The translations under genes were made by a program, and so were the position numbers. Shown here in pieces: positions 16,411 through 24,130 of a DNA stretch of 26,640 nt; the stretch's first letter is position 1, and each line of letters begins with the position of its first letter. Below the pieces are notes generated by a model. It was not told the DNA's origin. It ran no database searches and saw nothing but the letters and a program-made list of their open reading frames with translations. The stretch comes from Pseudomonadota bacterium. GTDB taxonomy: Bacteria; Desulfobacterota; Desulfovibrionia; Desulfovibrionales; Desulfovibrionaceae. The DNA lies in the NCBI GenBank assembly GCA_023411815.1, contig JAEYOJ010000150.1, positions 1-26,640 of the forward strand, read 5' to 3'.

Positions 16411-16445
16411 CGCAGAACTGTTCAAGAGTATGATGCTCAAACACG

Positions 16446-16473
16446 GGTGTGAGCGCCCATGGACGCTCACACC
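16446..16473 (-). terminator. Terminator-like hairpin between selD and the minus-strand stress cluster
   Basis: GGTGTGAGCG (16446-16455) pairs perfectly with CGCTCACACC (16464-16473) around an 8-base loop. It lies 10 bases past the stop of the small minus-strand gene. Reading on the minus strand, the stem is followed by a modest GTGTTTG tract. It sits between convergent genes and could act on both strands. Confidence 0.55.
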
Positions 16474-16483
16474 ATCCAATGAT

Positions 16484-16663
16484 CTAAACCAGCCTGCTAA
16501 TGACGATCAGAGCGACGATGATCAGAGCCAGAATCAGGAGGATCGTCATCGCCTTCGAGCGTCCCTTCTTGCCCTTGGCATCGTAGACGCCCACGGTCTT
16601 GCCGGGACCGGCGGCTTTCCTTTCCACGTCTTCCCGTTCATCGGTTGTATGCAGCTTCGCCAT
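16484..16663 (-). CDS. Small single-span membrane protein, 59 residues
   Basis: I do not recognise a family. The minus-strand frame begins at ATG 16663 after AAGGAGC and encodes 59 residues ending in TAG. The N-terminal two thirds are polar and charged (KLHTTDEREDVERK, then a Gly/Lys-rich part with KTVGVYDAKGKKGRSK). Residues 39-59 form a strongly hydrophobic helix of Ile, Leu, Val and Ala. This predicts a tail-anchored membrane protein with a basic cytosolic side just before the membrane. It lies 42 bases downstream of the DUF2382 gene on the same strand, so it is probably part of that stress cluster. Confidence 0.75.
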   Translation of the reverse strand: MAKLHTTDEREDVERKAAGPGKTVGVYDAKGKKGRSKAMTILLILALIIVALIVISRLV

Positions 16664-16705
16664 GATTGCTCCTTTGCGCAGCTTAAGGTTCTGCGCCTGG
16701 GGGAT

Positions 16706-17527
16706 TTAGACTCCCGGCCGTTTTCCACGGCCGCGCACGTCCTCATCCACCTCGACCTTGGTCTTGCGCGCCTTGCCACGTACCGTTTCGGTCCGCTCCG
16801 TGGCTTCCTTGCCTATGCGCACCTCTTCCGTCACGCGGGCTTCCTTCGAAATCACGGGCTCCTCACTCGTTTCGCGCATCTCGACGGTCTGCTCACGGAA
16901 GGCGCCCTCACGGTCAGCCTCGGTCAAGGGGCGATCGACGGGACGCCGTTCGACCGTGGCATGCTCCTCGCGCAGCCTGACCTGCTCCTCGACCGGTTGC
17001 TCGACCACCCTGGTATAGGCGCGCACTCTGCCACCCTCCACTTCGCGCTTGCCGACGTGAAGCTCTTCCTCGGTCACGGGAATGATCGTCTCGCGCTCTC
17101 TGGCGATTTCTTCGGTCGTATAGGGAGCGGCCCGCTCGTCGTAGCGCTTCCAGCCCGCGGCCTTCCATTGGTCGGCCCGTCGGTTGATATCGATGGCGCC
17201 CTTGCGGTGCATGATATCAGCGGCGCGGTCCGCCGAGTCGTCATCGGCGTGCACCGTAATGAGCACCCCACCGCGCCTGACCCCTTCCAGATAGTAGTTT
17301 GCGTGCTCTTCCGGAATGCCTATGCCCGTCAGGTCGGAACGAGCGTTCCTGGCGTCTCCGCCCCTGGACTTGTCGGCTGACTTCCAGGAGTACCCCCCGG
17401 CGCCGGTAGTCTTGTCGATCATCAGCATGCTGATGTCCTCGCGGCGGAATCCGCTGTTAACCAGATCCTGCACTACATCCTGGGCCGACATGGGGGTATC
17501 CATGAATCCGGCAACGGTCTTCGCCAT
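16706..17527 (-). CDS. DUF2382 (YsnF/AvaK-like) stress protein with N-terminal GSP17M-like domain
   Basis: This 273-residue soluble protein has two parts. Residues 1-110 resemble the general stress protein 17M fold (VAGFMDTPMSAQDVVQDLV, then GVLITVHADDDSADRAADIM). Residues 130-245 are highly charged and repetitive with EEELHVGKREVEGGRVRAYT, the DUF2382/YsnF pattern, and then ARVTEEVRIGKEATERTETV. The tail is basic and Arg/Lys-rich. Relatives are linked to general stress, cold or salt, and their biochemical role is unknown. The start follows AAGGAGG. The next gene upstream encodes a second DUF2382 protein. Confidence 0.85.
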   Translation of the reverse strand: MAKTVAGFMDTPMSAQDVVQDLVNSGFRREDISMLMIDKTTGAGGYSWKSADKSRGGDARNARSDLTGIGIPEEHANYYLEGVRRGGVLITVHADDDSADRAADIMHRKGAIDINRRADQWKAAGWKRYDERAAPYTTEEIARERETIIPVTEEELHVGKREVEGGRVRAYTRVVEQPVEEQVRLREEHATVERRPVDRPLTEADREGAFREQTVEMRETSEEPVISKEARVTEEVRIGKEATERTETVRGKARKTKVEVDEDVRGRGKRPGV

Positions 17528-17605
17528 GGTGTGCCTCCTTGGTTCGCTGCGTATTGATGAAGCGGGTAAGGAGCGCAGGCTGGCCTGTGCCCGCGCCTCC
17601 CGCGT

Positions 17606-18040
17606 TCAACGCTTCTTCGTGTCGCCGGAAGCGCGCGCATCCACATGCTCCACAACGGCTTCCTCGCCGCGAAGCACGACGCGTTGCGGCTCCCTTACAG
17701 TGCTCGATTTGCGTGTGATGCGGAGTTCTTCCTTGAGCAGCAGGCGCTTCTCAACATACAGGACTTCCTCCACGACAGGCACGATGATCGTATCGGCCTC
17801 CTGCCGCATGGACGGCGCCTGCTCCACGTAGCGGTTGATCGGCACCCTGGACACGTACGCCTCATGGCGAAGGAGCGGCTCGTCGATGACCTCCTCCCGT
17901 TCACGCACGATCTTCCGTACCCGGGTGATGCCGGTCTCCACGGTCTGCTTCCCCACATGCAGCTTCTCCTCGACAATCGGGATTACCTGCTGCTCACTAT
18001 TGGATGTCGTGTATGGTCTGTTAATCTTTGGATTTGCCAT
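17606..18040 (-). CDS. DUF2382 (YsnF/AvaK-like) protein
   Basis: This 144-residue charged protein consists almost wholly of a DUF2382-type region. QVIPIVEEKLHVGKQTVETG is followed by VRKIVREREEVIDEPL and a second VVPVVEEVLYVEKRLLLKEE unit, so it contains two repeats of the same motif. There is no signal peptide or membrane segment. It is probably the first gene of a three-gene minus-strand cluster with the larger DUF2382 gene 78 bases away. The AT-rich island just upstream probably carries its promoter. Function is unknown beyond the stress association of the family. Confidence 0.83.
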   Translation of the reverse strand: MANPKINRPYTTSNSEQQVIPIVEEKLHVGKQTVETGITRVRKIVREREEVIDEPLLRHEAYVSRVPINRYVEQAPSMRQEADTIIVPVVEEVLYVEKRLLLKEELRITRKSSTVREPQRVVLRGEEAVVEHVDARASGDTKKR

Positions 18041-18483
18041 TGATCATGCCTCAGTTTTGATTAATAATGAAATAAATTTAGCTGCATATTGTTAATCAGC
18101 TTCAGAATGGAAGAGTGTTTACAGGTATATTAAGGGAATAAGCATTTCTGTAGTGTAAAGTAGTTTTGTCTTGTAGATGTTTATCTGACATAATTTTGTC
18201 TTCCATATTGTATTGTACAGGAAATAATAACGGCTGAATTGTCAATATGTATTCGAGATGCTGTGAAGTAAAACGCATGAGGCCAATCTGCGGGCCGGAG
18301 CACTTGCGAGAATCGGCAGTGACTTGGAGTGGACTGCGGTTAAGGCGGGAGGATTATAACGCCAGCGCTTGGACAGGCGGGCAGCGTTCCTGCTTGGGTG
18401 GCCTGGGCGAATGGAGTTCGGGTGAGCAAAGCCCCGTGCCTTGCAGGTCGAGTCTGGAGGAAGGGGCAGCCCAGGTCGGTCAG
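18041..18483. other. Non-coding gap with an AT-rich island (18061-18240)
   Basis: No convincing gene lies here. Counting bases in 18061-18240 gives 52 G/C of 180, about 29%, against clearly GC-rich genes on both sides. The 9-base sequence TTTTGTCTT occurs at 18164-18172 and again at 18194-18202, 30 bases apart, about three helical turns. Several AT-rich blocks could serve as -10 boxes for the minus-strand DUF2382 gene at 18040. The + frame at 18247-18543 has no family signal and runs into the cysS terminator. From 18260 on, the composition returns to GC-rich and I see nothing recognisable. Confidence 0.6.
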
Positions 18484-18487
18484 CAGC

Positions 18488-18527
18488 AAGAAAACAGCCG
18501 CCAACAGGATGCTTCTGTTAGCGGCTG
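18488..18527 (-). terminator. Intrinsic terminator of cysS
   Basis: On the minus strand CAGCCGCTAACAG pairs with CTGTTGGCGGCTG (outer limits 18495-18527) with one G-U wobble around a 7-base loop. TTTTCTT then follows (18488-18494 on the plus strand). It lies 100 bases past the cysS stop and reads in the cysS direction. Confidence 0.85.
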
Positions 18528-18626
18528 CATGAGCTCACAGTGACGACGGCCTGTCGTCAGATCAAGATCCGCTCAAGTGGCAGCGGGCGCTGCTGATAGG
18601 GATTGGCGAGCTGGATCACCCGTGCC

Positions 18627-20084
18627 CTAGCTCACATCCCAGGTCTGACCCTGAGGCGTGTCCTTGACCTCGGCTCCCATGGCCGCAATTTCGTCGCGGA
18701 TGGCATCGGAGCGGGCGAAGTCCTTGCTAGCGCGGGCCTCCTGGCGCTGGGTCAGCAGGGCCTCGACCTTGGCCGTGTCGATGCCCTTGCGCCGGGCGCG
18801 GCAGGCGCGCAGCTCGTCCAGGAACGTCTGCGAATCGGTTGCGAAAACGCCGAAGATATCCGACCAGCGCGCCAGGTCATCCAGTACGCGACGCCAGAAG
18901 TCGCGCGCGCCTTCGCTCTTGCGCATGGTCTTGTCGTCCATGACCCGGCCGGACAGGCGCACGGCCGTGAATACGTGGCCCAGGGCCGCGGCCGTGTTCA
19001 GGTCGTCGGCCATTGCCTCGTCCCAGGCCTTCTCCGCGGAGGCAAGCTCGTCGGTAATCTCGGCGGGCAGGGCGGCCTTGCTCCACTTGTCCTTCTGCAG
19101 GGCCTCACTCATCTGGGACATGGCCGCGTAGATGCGACGCAGGCCCTTCTCGGCCTCCTCCAGCCCCTCGAAGGAGAAGTCCAGCGGGCTGCGGTAGTGC
19201 TGGCTCAACAGGAAGAAACGCAGCACCTCGGGCATGAACTTGTCCAGGATGTCGCGGATGGTGAAGAAATTGCCCAGGGACTTGGACATCTTCTCCTGGT
19301 TTATCTGCACGAAGCCGTTATGCACCCAGAAGCGGGCCAACTCGCCGTCCGTGGCCGCCTCGGTTTGGGCTATCTCGTTCTCGTGGTGGGGGAAGACCAG
19401 GTCCTGGCCGCCGCCGTGGATGTCCAGGGGCAGCTCGACGTATTTGGCGGCCATGGCCGAGCACTCCAGGTGCCAGCCGGGCCGGCCCTGGCCCCAGGGG
19501 CTCTCCCAGTAGGGCTCTTTGGGCTTGGCGGCCTTCCACAGGGCGAAGTCCAGGGGGTCTTCCTTGGCCTCGCCGGGCGTGATGCGCGCACCGGCGCGCA
19601 GGTCGTCGATGTCCCGGCCCGAAAGCTTGCCGTAGGGCTCGAAGGCCCGCACGCGGAAGTAAACGTCACCGGACAGGGTCTTGTAGGCCCTGTCCTTGAC
19701 GATGAGCTCCTCGGTCAGCGTGAGCATCTCCGGGATATGCTCCGTGCACTTGGGTTCGATGTCGGCCCGCAGCACGTTCAGCTTGTCCATGTCCTCGTGG
19801 AAGGCCTGGATGTACGTCTCGGCTATCTCCTGGGACGAAACGCCGCGCTCGTTGGCCCGGTTGATGATCTTGTCGTCCACGTCCGTGAAGTTGCGGATGA
19901 AGCTCACCTCAAGGCCGGTGCTGCGCAGGTAGCGCACCAGGATGTCGAAGACAACGGCCGAGCGGGCATGGCCGATGTGGCACAGGTCGTAGGCCGTTAT
20001 GCCGCATACGTACATGCTGACCTTGCCTGGGACGCGTGGTTCGAAAGGTTCCTTTTTCCTGTGCAGGGTATTGTAGAGCTGCAT
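18627..20084 (-). CDS. cysS: Cysteinyl-tRNA synthetase
   Basis: This 485-residue class I synthetase charges tRNA-Cys. The HIGH motif is at residues 36-39 (CHIGHAR) and the KMSKS motif at 265-269. The zinc ligands C27, C208 and the HHENE segment near H233/E237 are present. The C-terminal anticodon-binding part is helical. The ATG at 20084 follows GGAG six bases upstream. The frame remains open further upstream, but that part has no family resemblance. It is a stand-alone gene with its own terminator. Confidence 0.97.
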   Translation of the reverse strand: MQLYNTLHRKKEPFEPRVPGKVSMYVCGITAYDLCHIGHARSAVVFDILVRYLRSTGLEVSFIRNFTDVDDKIINRANERGVSSQEIAETYIQAFHEDMDKLNVLRADIEPKCTEHIPEMLTLTEELIVKDRAYKTLSGDVYFRVRAFEPYGKLSGRDIDDLRAGARITPGEAKEDPLDFALWKAAKPKEPYWESPWGQGRPGWHLECSAMAAKYVELPLDIHGGGQDLVFPHHENEIAQTEAATDGELARFWVHNGFVQINQEKMSKSLGNFFTIRDILDKFMPEVLRFFLLSQHYRSPLDFSFEGLEEAEKGLRRIYAAMSQMSEALQKDKWSKAALPAEITDELASAEKAWDEAMADDLNTAAALGHVFTAVRLSGRVMDDKTMRKSEGARDFWRRVLDDLARWSDIFGVFATDSQTFLDELRACRARRKGIDTAKVEALLTQRQEARASKDFARSDAIRDEIAAMGAEVKDTPQGQTWDVS

Positions 20085-20308
20085 GCATTCTCCGCTTGGG
20101 TGATCTGCTTTGGCCGCGCCGCCGTGGTCGTTGCCGGTCCTTTGGGGACGTGGACGGCGTGCCTGCGCGTGGGGGTATGTGCGGCCGAAACTCCCCATAA
20201 ACCCCAAATCAGCGGCGAGGTCAATGTGCGGCGAGGCCCCGGCCGCCGGGCATGCGCCTGGGCGCTCGTCCGACGGCCGGTACAGGCTGGTTCAGGAGAC
20301 GAAAGAAA

Positions 20309-23032
20309 TCAGGGCATCCGGCTGTGTCGGCGGCCGAAGCGGCGCATGGCCAGCTTGTCCGCCTCGTTGACCACCAGCACCAGGGAAGCCACGGCCAGGC
20401 AGAGGAGAAGCTCTCCTGCCGACAGCGGCACGGTGCGCACCAGCCATTCGAGCTGTGGCACGTAGAGCACCGTAAGCTGGGCCAGCACGGCCAGGCCGAT
20501 GGCCGCGAAGAGCAGGGGGTTGTGCAGGTGGTTCATGCGGAAGACCGAACGGCGCAGCGATCGACAGTTGAAGACCTGGAAGATTTCGCAGCAGACCAGT
20601 GTGGTCAGAGCCAGGGTGCGGGCTTCCTGCAGGCCGCGCCCGGCGTCCAGGGCCATGTTGAAGACGTACAGCACTCCCAGGGCCTCGGCCGCTCCTACCA
20701 GCAGGATTCGTCGCAGGAGCGTGCCCGAGAGGATTCCGGCCTTGGGATCGCGCGGCGGCTGGTCCAGGATGCCCGGCTCGCCTTCTTCAAAGGCCAGGGC
20801 CACGTCCTGCAGGGCGCCGGTGACGAAGTTGAGCCAGATGATCTGCGTGGGGTTGAGCGGCAGGGGGAACCCCAGCAGAAGCGTGCTCAGGATGGCCAGC
20901 AGGACGCCCGCGCCGCCGGCAAGCAGGTACAGGGTGACCTTGCGGATGTTCTCGAAGACGATACGGCCTTCCTCCACGGCGTGAAAGATGGAGGCGAAGT
21001 TGTCGTCGGCGAGGACCATGTCCGCGGCCTCCTTGGCGACCTCGGTTCCGGTCCTGCCCATGCTCACGCCGATGTGCGCGGCCTTGAGCGCGGGCGCGTC
21101 GTTCACGCCGTCGCCGGTCATGGCCACGATCTCGCCCCTGGCCATGAGAGCCTGGGCGATGCGCAGCTTGTGGCGCGGGGTGACGCGGGCAAAGACTGAC
21201 ACGTCGGCGGCGCGCTCCCTTAATTGATCGTCATCCAGAGCTTCGACCTCGCGCCCGGTCAACACCTTGGGCTCTGGACCGATGCCGATCTGGGCCGCGA
21301 TGGCCTTGGCCGTGACGGCATGGTCGCCTGTGATCATGACCGTGCGGATGCCGGCCCTGGCGCAGCCTGCCACGGCTTCGGCGGCCTCCTCGCGCGGAGG
21401 GTCGATGATGGCCGCCAGGCCCGCGAAGATCACACCTTGGGTCAGCTCCTCGGTCAGATCCTCGAAGGACATGCCCTGGGGCAGTTCCTTCCAGCCCAGG
21501 GACAGCACGCGCAAGCCTTCACGGGCCAATTCCTCGGCGGCGGCCAGGACCTCGTCGTGGCGGCATTCAATCTGCGAGCGCTGCAGGGCGCAGATGTCCA
21601 GGAGCTTTTCCGGCCCGCCCTTGAGGAATACGTAATGGCGGCCGTCGTGCACATGCAGGGTGGCCATGTAGCCCCGGTGCGATTCGAAGGGAATCACGGC
21701 CAGCGTGGGCCACACCGCACGCTCCCGTTCCGCGTTCATGTTGGCCTTCATGGCCGCAACGATGAGCGCGGCCTCGGTGGGATCGCCCTTGATGGCGGCC
21801 ACGCCGTCAACCCACGCGATGCTTGACTCGGTGCACAGAAGGCCTATGCGCAGGGCCATTTCCAGATCCGAGCCGGGCTGGACTGGCGCTGGTTCTCCGC
21901 CCTGCCTGTCGGATATGCTCCCGTGCAGTTCGTAGCCGCTGCCGCTGACATCGAAATAACGGCCCATGGAGTACAGGGCGCGCACGGTCATTTCGTTGCG
22001 CGTGAGCGTGCCGGTCTTGTCCGTGCAGATGACCGTCGTGGAGCCGAGCGTCTCCACGGCGTGCAGCTTGCGGATGACCGCGTTGCGCTTGGCCATGCGC
22101 GAGACGCCGATGGCCATGGTGATGGTCACCACCACGGGCAGGCCCTCGGGGATGATAGCCACGGCCATGGCCACGGCGGTCATGAACAGGTCCATGCCAG
22201 TGACGCCCGGCGCCAGTCCCAGCAGCCCCAGGGCGAAGACGAGCAGGCTCAGGCTCAGCACGGCCAGGCCCAGCCGCTTGGCGAAACGCTCGAATTTGTC
22301 CTGCAGCGGCGTCTTGACCAGGGAGACCGTGCGCACGTCCTCGGCGATCTGGCCCACCAACGTAATGAGTCCGGTGGACGTGACCACGCCCCTGCCGCGC
22401 CCGGCGACCACCACCGTGGACATGAAGGCCAGGTTGGCGCGGTCGCCTGGCGGCAGATCGACGCCTTCGAGCGTCGCCACGGTTTTGTCCGCGGGCACGG
22501 ACTCGCCCGTGAGGGCGGCCTCCTCGATCTTCAGTTCAGCGGCCTTGATCAGGCGCAGGTCCGCGGGCACGCGGTCGCCGGAAGCGAGCAGCACGATGTC
22601 GCCTGGTACCAGGGCCACGCTCTCGATTTCCTGCTCCTTGCCGTCGCGCAGCACCCAGGCCTTGGCCTTGACCATGCCGCGCAGCGCGCGGATGGACTTC
22701 TCGGCGCGCAGTTCCTGCCAATAGCCCAAAGCCGTATTGACGAGGATGACCGCCAGGATGACCAGGGCATCCTTGACGTGGTCCAGCACAGCCGTGACGC
22801 CGGCCGCGGCGAGCAGGATGTAGATGAGCGGACTCTTGATCTGGTCGAGCAGGAGATTGAGGCGGTCGAGACCTTCCTCTTCACCCAGATCGTTGGGGCC
22901 GAAGCGCTCCAGCCGCTGCGCCGCCTCCTCGGAGGAAAGGCCTTGCGGTGAGCTGTCCAGCTTCTTCAGCGTCTCGTCCGCGGGCAGTGTGTGCCAGGCG
23001 GTATCCGCGTTTTGAGTTGTTCTCTGAGCCAT
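20309..23032 (-). CDS. P-type cation-transporting ATPase (type II-like, ion unassigned)
   Basis: This 907-residue membrane pump uses ATP to move a cation. The order is an N-terminal cation-ATPase domain (residues 10-80), the actuator TGES at 175-178, PEGLP in M4 at 295-299, the phosphorylated D338 in DKTGTLT, and GDGVND at 640-645. A C-terminal bundle of six helices follows. The architecture is that of Ca2+/Na+-type pumps. However, where SERCA has Asn and Glu in M5 the sequence is LLAGGAGVLL (703-712), and the M6 motif NLVTDG is NFVTGA (735-740). Key calcium ligands are therefore not conserved and I leave the ion open. It starts 31 bases after the YeeE-like gene and is probably cotranscribed with it. 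Confidence 0.92.
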   Translation of the reverse strand: MAQRTTQNADTAWHTLPADETLKKLDSSPQGLSSEEAAQRLERFGPNDLGEEEGLDRLNLLLDQIKSPLIYILLAAAGVTAVLDHVKDALVILAVILVNTALGYWQELRAEKSIRALRGMVKAKAWVLRDGKEQEIESVALVPGDIVLLASGDRVPADLRLIKAAELKIEEAALTGESVPADKTVATLEGVDLPPGDRANLAFMSTVVVAGRGRGVVTSTGLITLVGQIAEDVRTVSLVKTPLQDKFERFAKRLGLAVLSLSLLVFALGLLGLAPGVTGMDLFMTAVAMAVAIIPEGLPVVVTITMAIGVSRMAKRNAVIRKLHAVETLGSTTVICTDKTGTLTRNEMTVRALYSMGRYFDVSGSGYELHGSISDRQGGEPAPVQPGSDLEMALRIGLLCTESSIAWVDGVAAIKGDPTEAALIVAAMKANMNAERERAVWPTLAVIPFESHRGYMATLHVHDGRHYVFLKGGPEKLLDICALQRSQIECRHDEVLAAAEELAREGLRVLSLGWKELPQGMSFEDLTEELTQGVIFAGLAAIIDPPREEAAEAVAGCARAGIRTVMITGDHAVTAKAIAAQIGIGPEPKVLTGREVEALDDDQLRERAADVSVFARVTPRHKLRIAQALMARGEIVAMTGDGVNDAPALKAAHIGVSMGRTGTEVAKEAADMVLADDNFASIFHAVEEGRIVFENIRKVTLYLLAGGAGVLLAILSTLLLGFPLPLNPTQIIWLNFVTGALQDVALAFEEGEPGILDQPPRDPKAGILSGTLLRRILLVGAAEALGVLYVFNMALDAGRGLQEARTLALTTLVCCEIFQVFNCRSLRRSVFRMNHLHNPLLFAAIGLAVLAQLTVLYVPQLEWLVRTVPLSAGELLLCLAVASLVLVVNEADKLAMRRFGRRHSRMP

Positions 23033-23063
23033 TTCCCTGAATCCAAGTAATCGCTAGAGAAAT

Positions 23064-23591
23064 TTAAAGTTTTCGCCTTTCGAACCAGCGGAAGAGCAGG
23101 GCCGCCGCGAGCGTGAAGGCTCCGATGACGAGCCACGGGCTGACGCCGAGCACGCCGGGCAGGGTGATCTTGCCGAAGTCGCCCCAGGTCATGACCGTGG
23201 CCTTGAGCAGAGGATACGTCTCGGCGAACAGAGCAGCGCCGGCGAGCATGCCGAGGATGCCGAGGAATGCGTCGAGCCGGCCTTCGCCCAGCGCGCCCAG
23301 GGACGTTCCCGGACAGTAGCCCAGAAGCCCCCAGCCGACGCCGAACAGGAGACCGCCGATGACGATGGAGCCGACGACCATGGGCTTGATGTCCAGCTTG
23401 ACCAGGCCCAGGCCGTGCAGGAGGTATATGCCCACGGAGGCCACCAGGACGCTCGTGAGCATGAACTTGACGATGGTCATGTCGCGCAGGCGCAAGGCGC
23501 CGAGCTGCGCATCGTAGCGCACCACGCGGGCGCGCTGGAGCAGGAAGCCGAACAGGATGCCCGTGATGAAACCGATCAGGAGAGAGCTCAT
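23064..23591 (-). CDS. YeeE/YedE half-transporter, second half (PmpB-like)
   Basis: This 175-residue protein has about five membrane helices (near 4-20, 40-60, 72-92, 106-125 and 148-168). It carries the sulf_transp family motif GVGWGLLGYCPGTSLGALGE, with its only cysteine at C93. Relatives import or sense thiosulfate and related sulfur compounds, and conserved cysteines are important in the structurally known member TsuA. The ATG at 23591 overlaps the previous gene's stop (ATGA) and has AAGGAGG seven bases upstream. A longer open frame continues upstream but is only the shadow of the neighbouring gene. It probably pairs with the selenocysteine half. Confidence 0.9.
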   Translation of the reverse strand: MSSLLIGFITGILFGFLLQRARVVRYDAQLGALRLRDMTIVKFMLTSVLVASVGIYLLHGLGLVKLDIKPMVVGSIVIGGLLFGVGWGLLGYCPGTSLGALGEGRLDAFLGILGMLAGAALFAETYPLLKATVMTWGDFGKITLPGVLGVSPWLVIGAFTLAAALLFRWFERRKL

Positions 23592-24130
23592 CGGGACCTC
23601 CTTGGCAGGCCCCAGTGGCTGGAGCCGTAGATCAGGCGGGCGGTGATCATGCCGCCGACGAAGAAGCAGGTCAGCGCGACGAGGCCGGACAGCGCAAGCT
23701 GTAGCGAACCGCTCAGCCCGTGGCCGCTGGGTCAGCCGCCGGCCAGCCGTGCGCCGTACATGGCCACGATGCCGCCGAAGAACGCCGTCACTCCCCGCTT
23801 GCCGACCGACGGCCCGAAGCGCTCGCGCCAGGAGTCGGGCACGGCCTGCAGCCGGAAGGACCGGGACGTGATTGCTGAGACGAGCGAACCGACGAGGATG
23901 CCCGCCACGAACATCCACTGCCAATCCACGATGGGTTTGTCCTTGGAGAAGTACTCCAGGGCCTGGACATGTTCGGGGCTGAAGAGCCGCTCGATCATGC
24001 CCGCGCTGCGCACGAAGGTGGTCGATGCGCCGACGTATTTGCCCGCGATCCATACCGAGGCCACGATGAGCAGTCCGGCGAGCGCGCCGGCCCAATAAGG
24101 ATTCCAACGACCAGGATCGTTTCTGTGCAT
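23588..24130 (-). CDS. YeeE/YedE half-transporter, first half, with predicted selenocysteine at residue 133
   Basis: Translation from ATG 24130 (GAGGAG six bases upstream) gives 132 residues up to TGA at 23734-23732, and 47 more after it, 180 in all. Hydrophobic segments lie near 13-32, 70-90, 112-131 and 140-162. The sequence around the TGA is GARLAGG-U-PSGHGLSG. In the sulf_transp (YeeE/YedE, PmpA-like) family this motif reads GARLAGGC(T/P)SGHG, so the TGA replaces a conserved cysteine. The downstream half keeps family character and its TGA stop overlaps the next gene's ATG. I read this as a selenoprotein. The alternative, a nonsense mutation, is unlikely because the rest of the frame and the overlap are intact. 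A tool that stops at TGA would call a truncated 132- to 147-residue protein. Confidence 0.83.
23698..23734 (-). promoter_or_regulatory. Predicted Sec codon (23732-23734) and SECIS-like hairpin of the YeeE gene
   Basis: On the minus strand the UGA is followed, 15-34 bases later, by GCUG-AGCG-GUU-CGCU-A-CAGC. Two 4-bp stems are separated by one bulged A and closed over a GUU loop (GGUUC including the closing pair). The E. coli fdhF SECIS has a similar short upper stem with a GGUC loop at nearly the same distance from its UGA. The pairing is seen directly, and its recognition by SelB is inferred. Confidence 0.7.

Noticed and set aside
16311..16483. Possible small RNA or tRNA between selD and the stress cluster
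   Set aside because: Only two hairpins are seen, with no tRNA cloverleaf, anticodon arm or known RNA core. They are explained better as transcription ends.
18247..18543. 98-residue plus-strand frame after the AT-rich island
   Set aside because: It has no family signal or convincing ribosome-binding site and runs across the cysS terminator.
18603..20465. 620-residue plus-strand frame opposite cysS
   Set aside because: The cysS strand carries HIGH, KMSKS and zinc-ligand motifs. The plus frame is a shadow of high-GC codon use.
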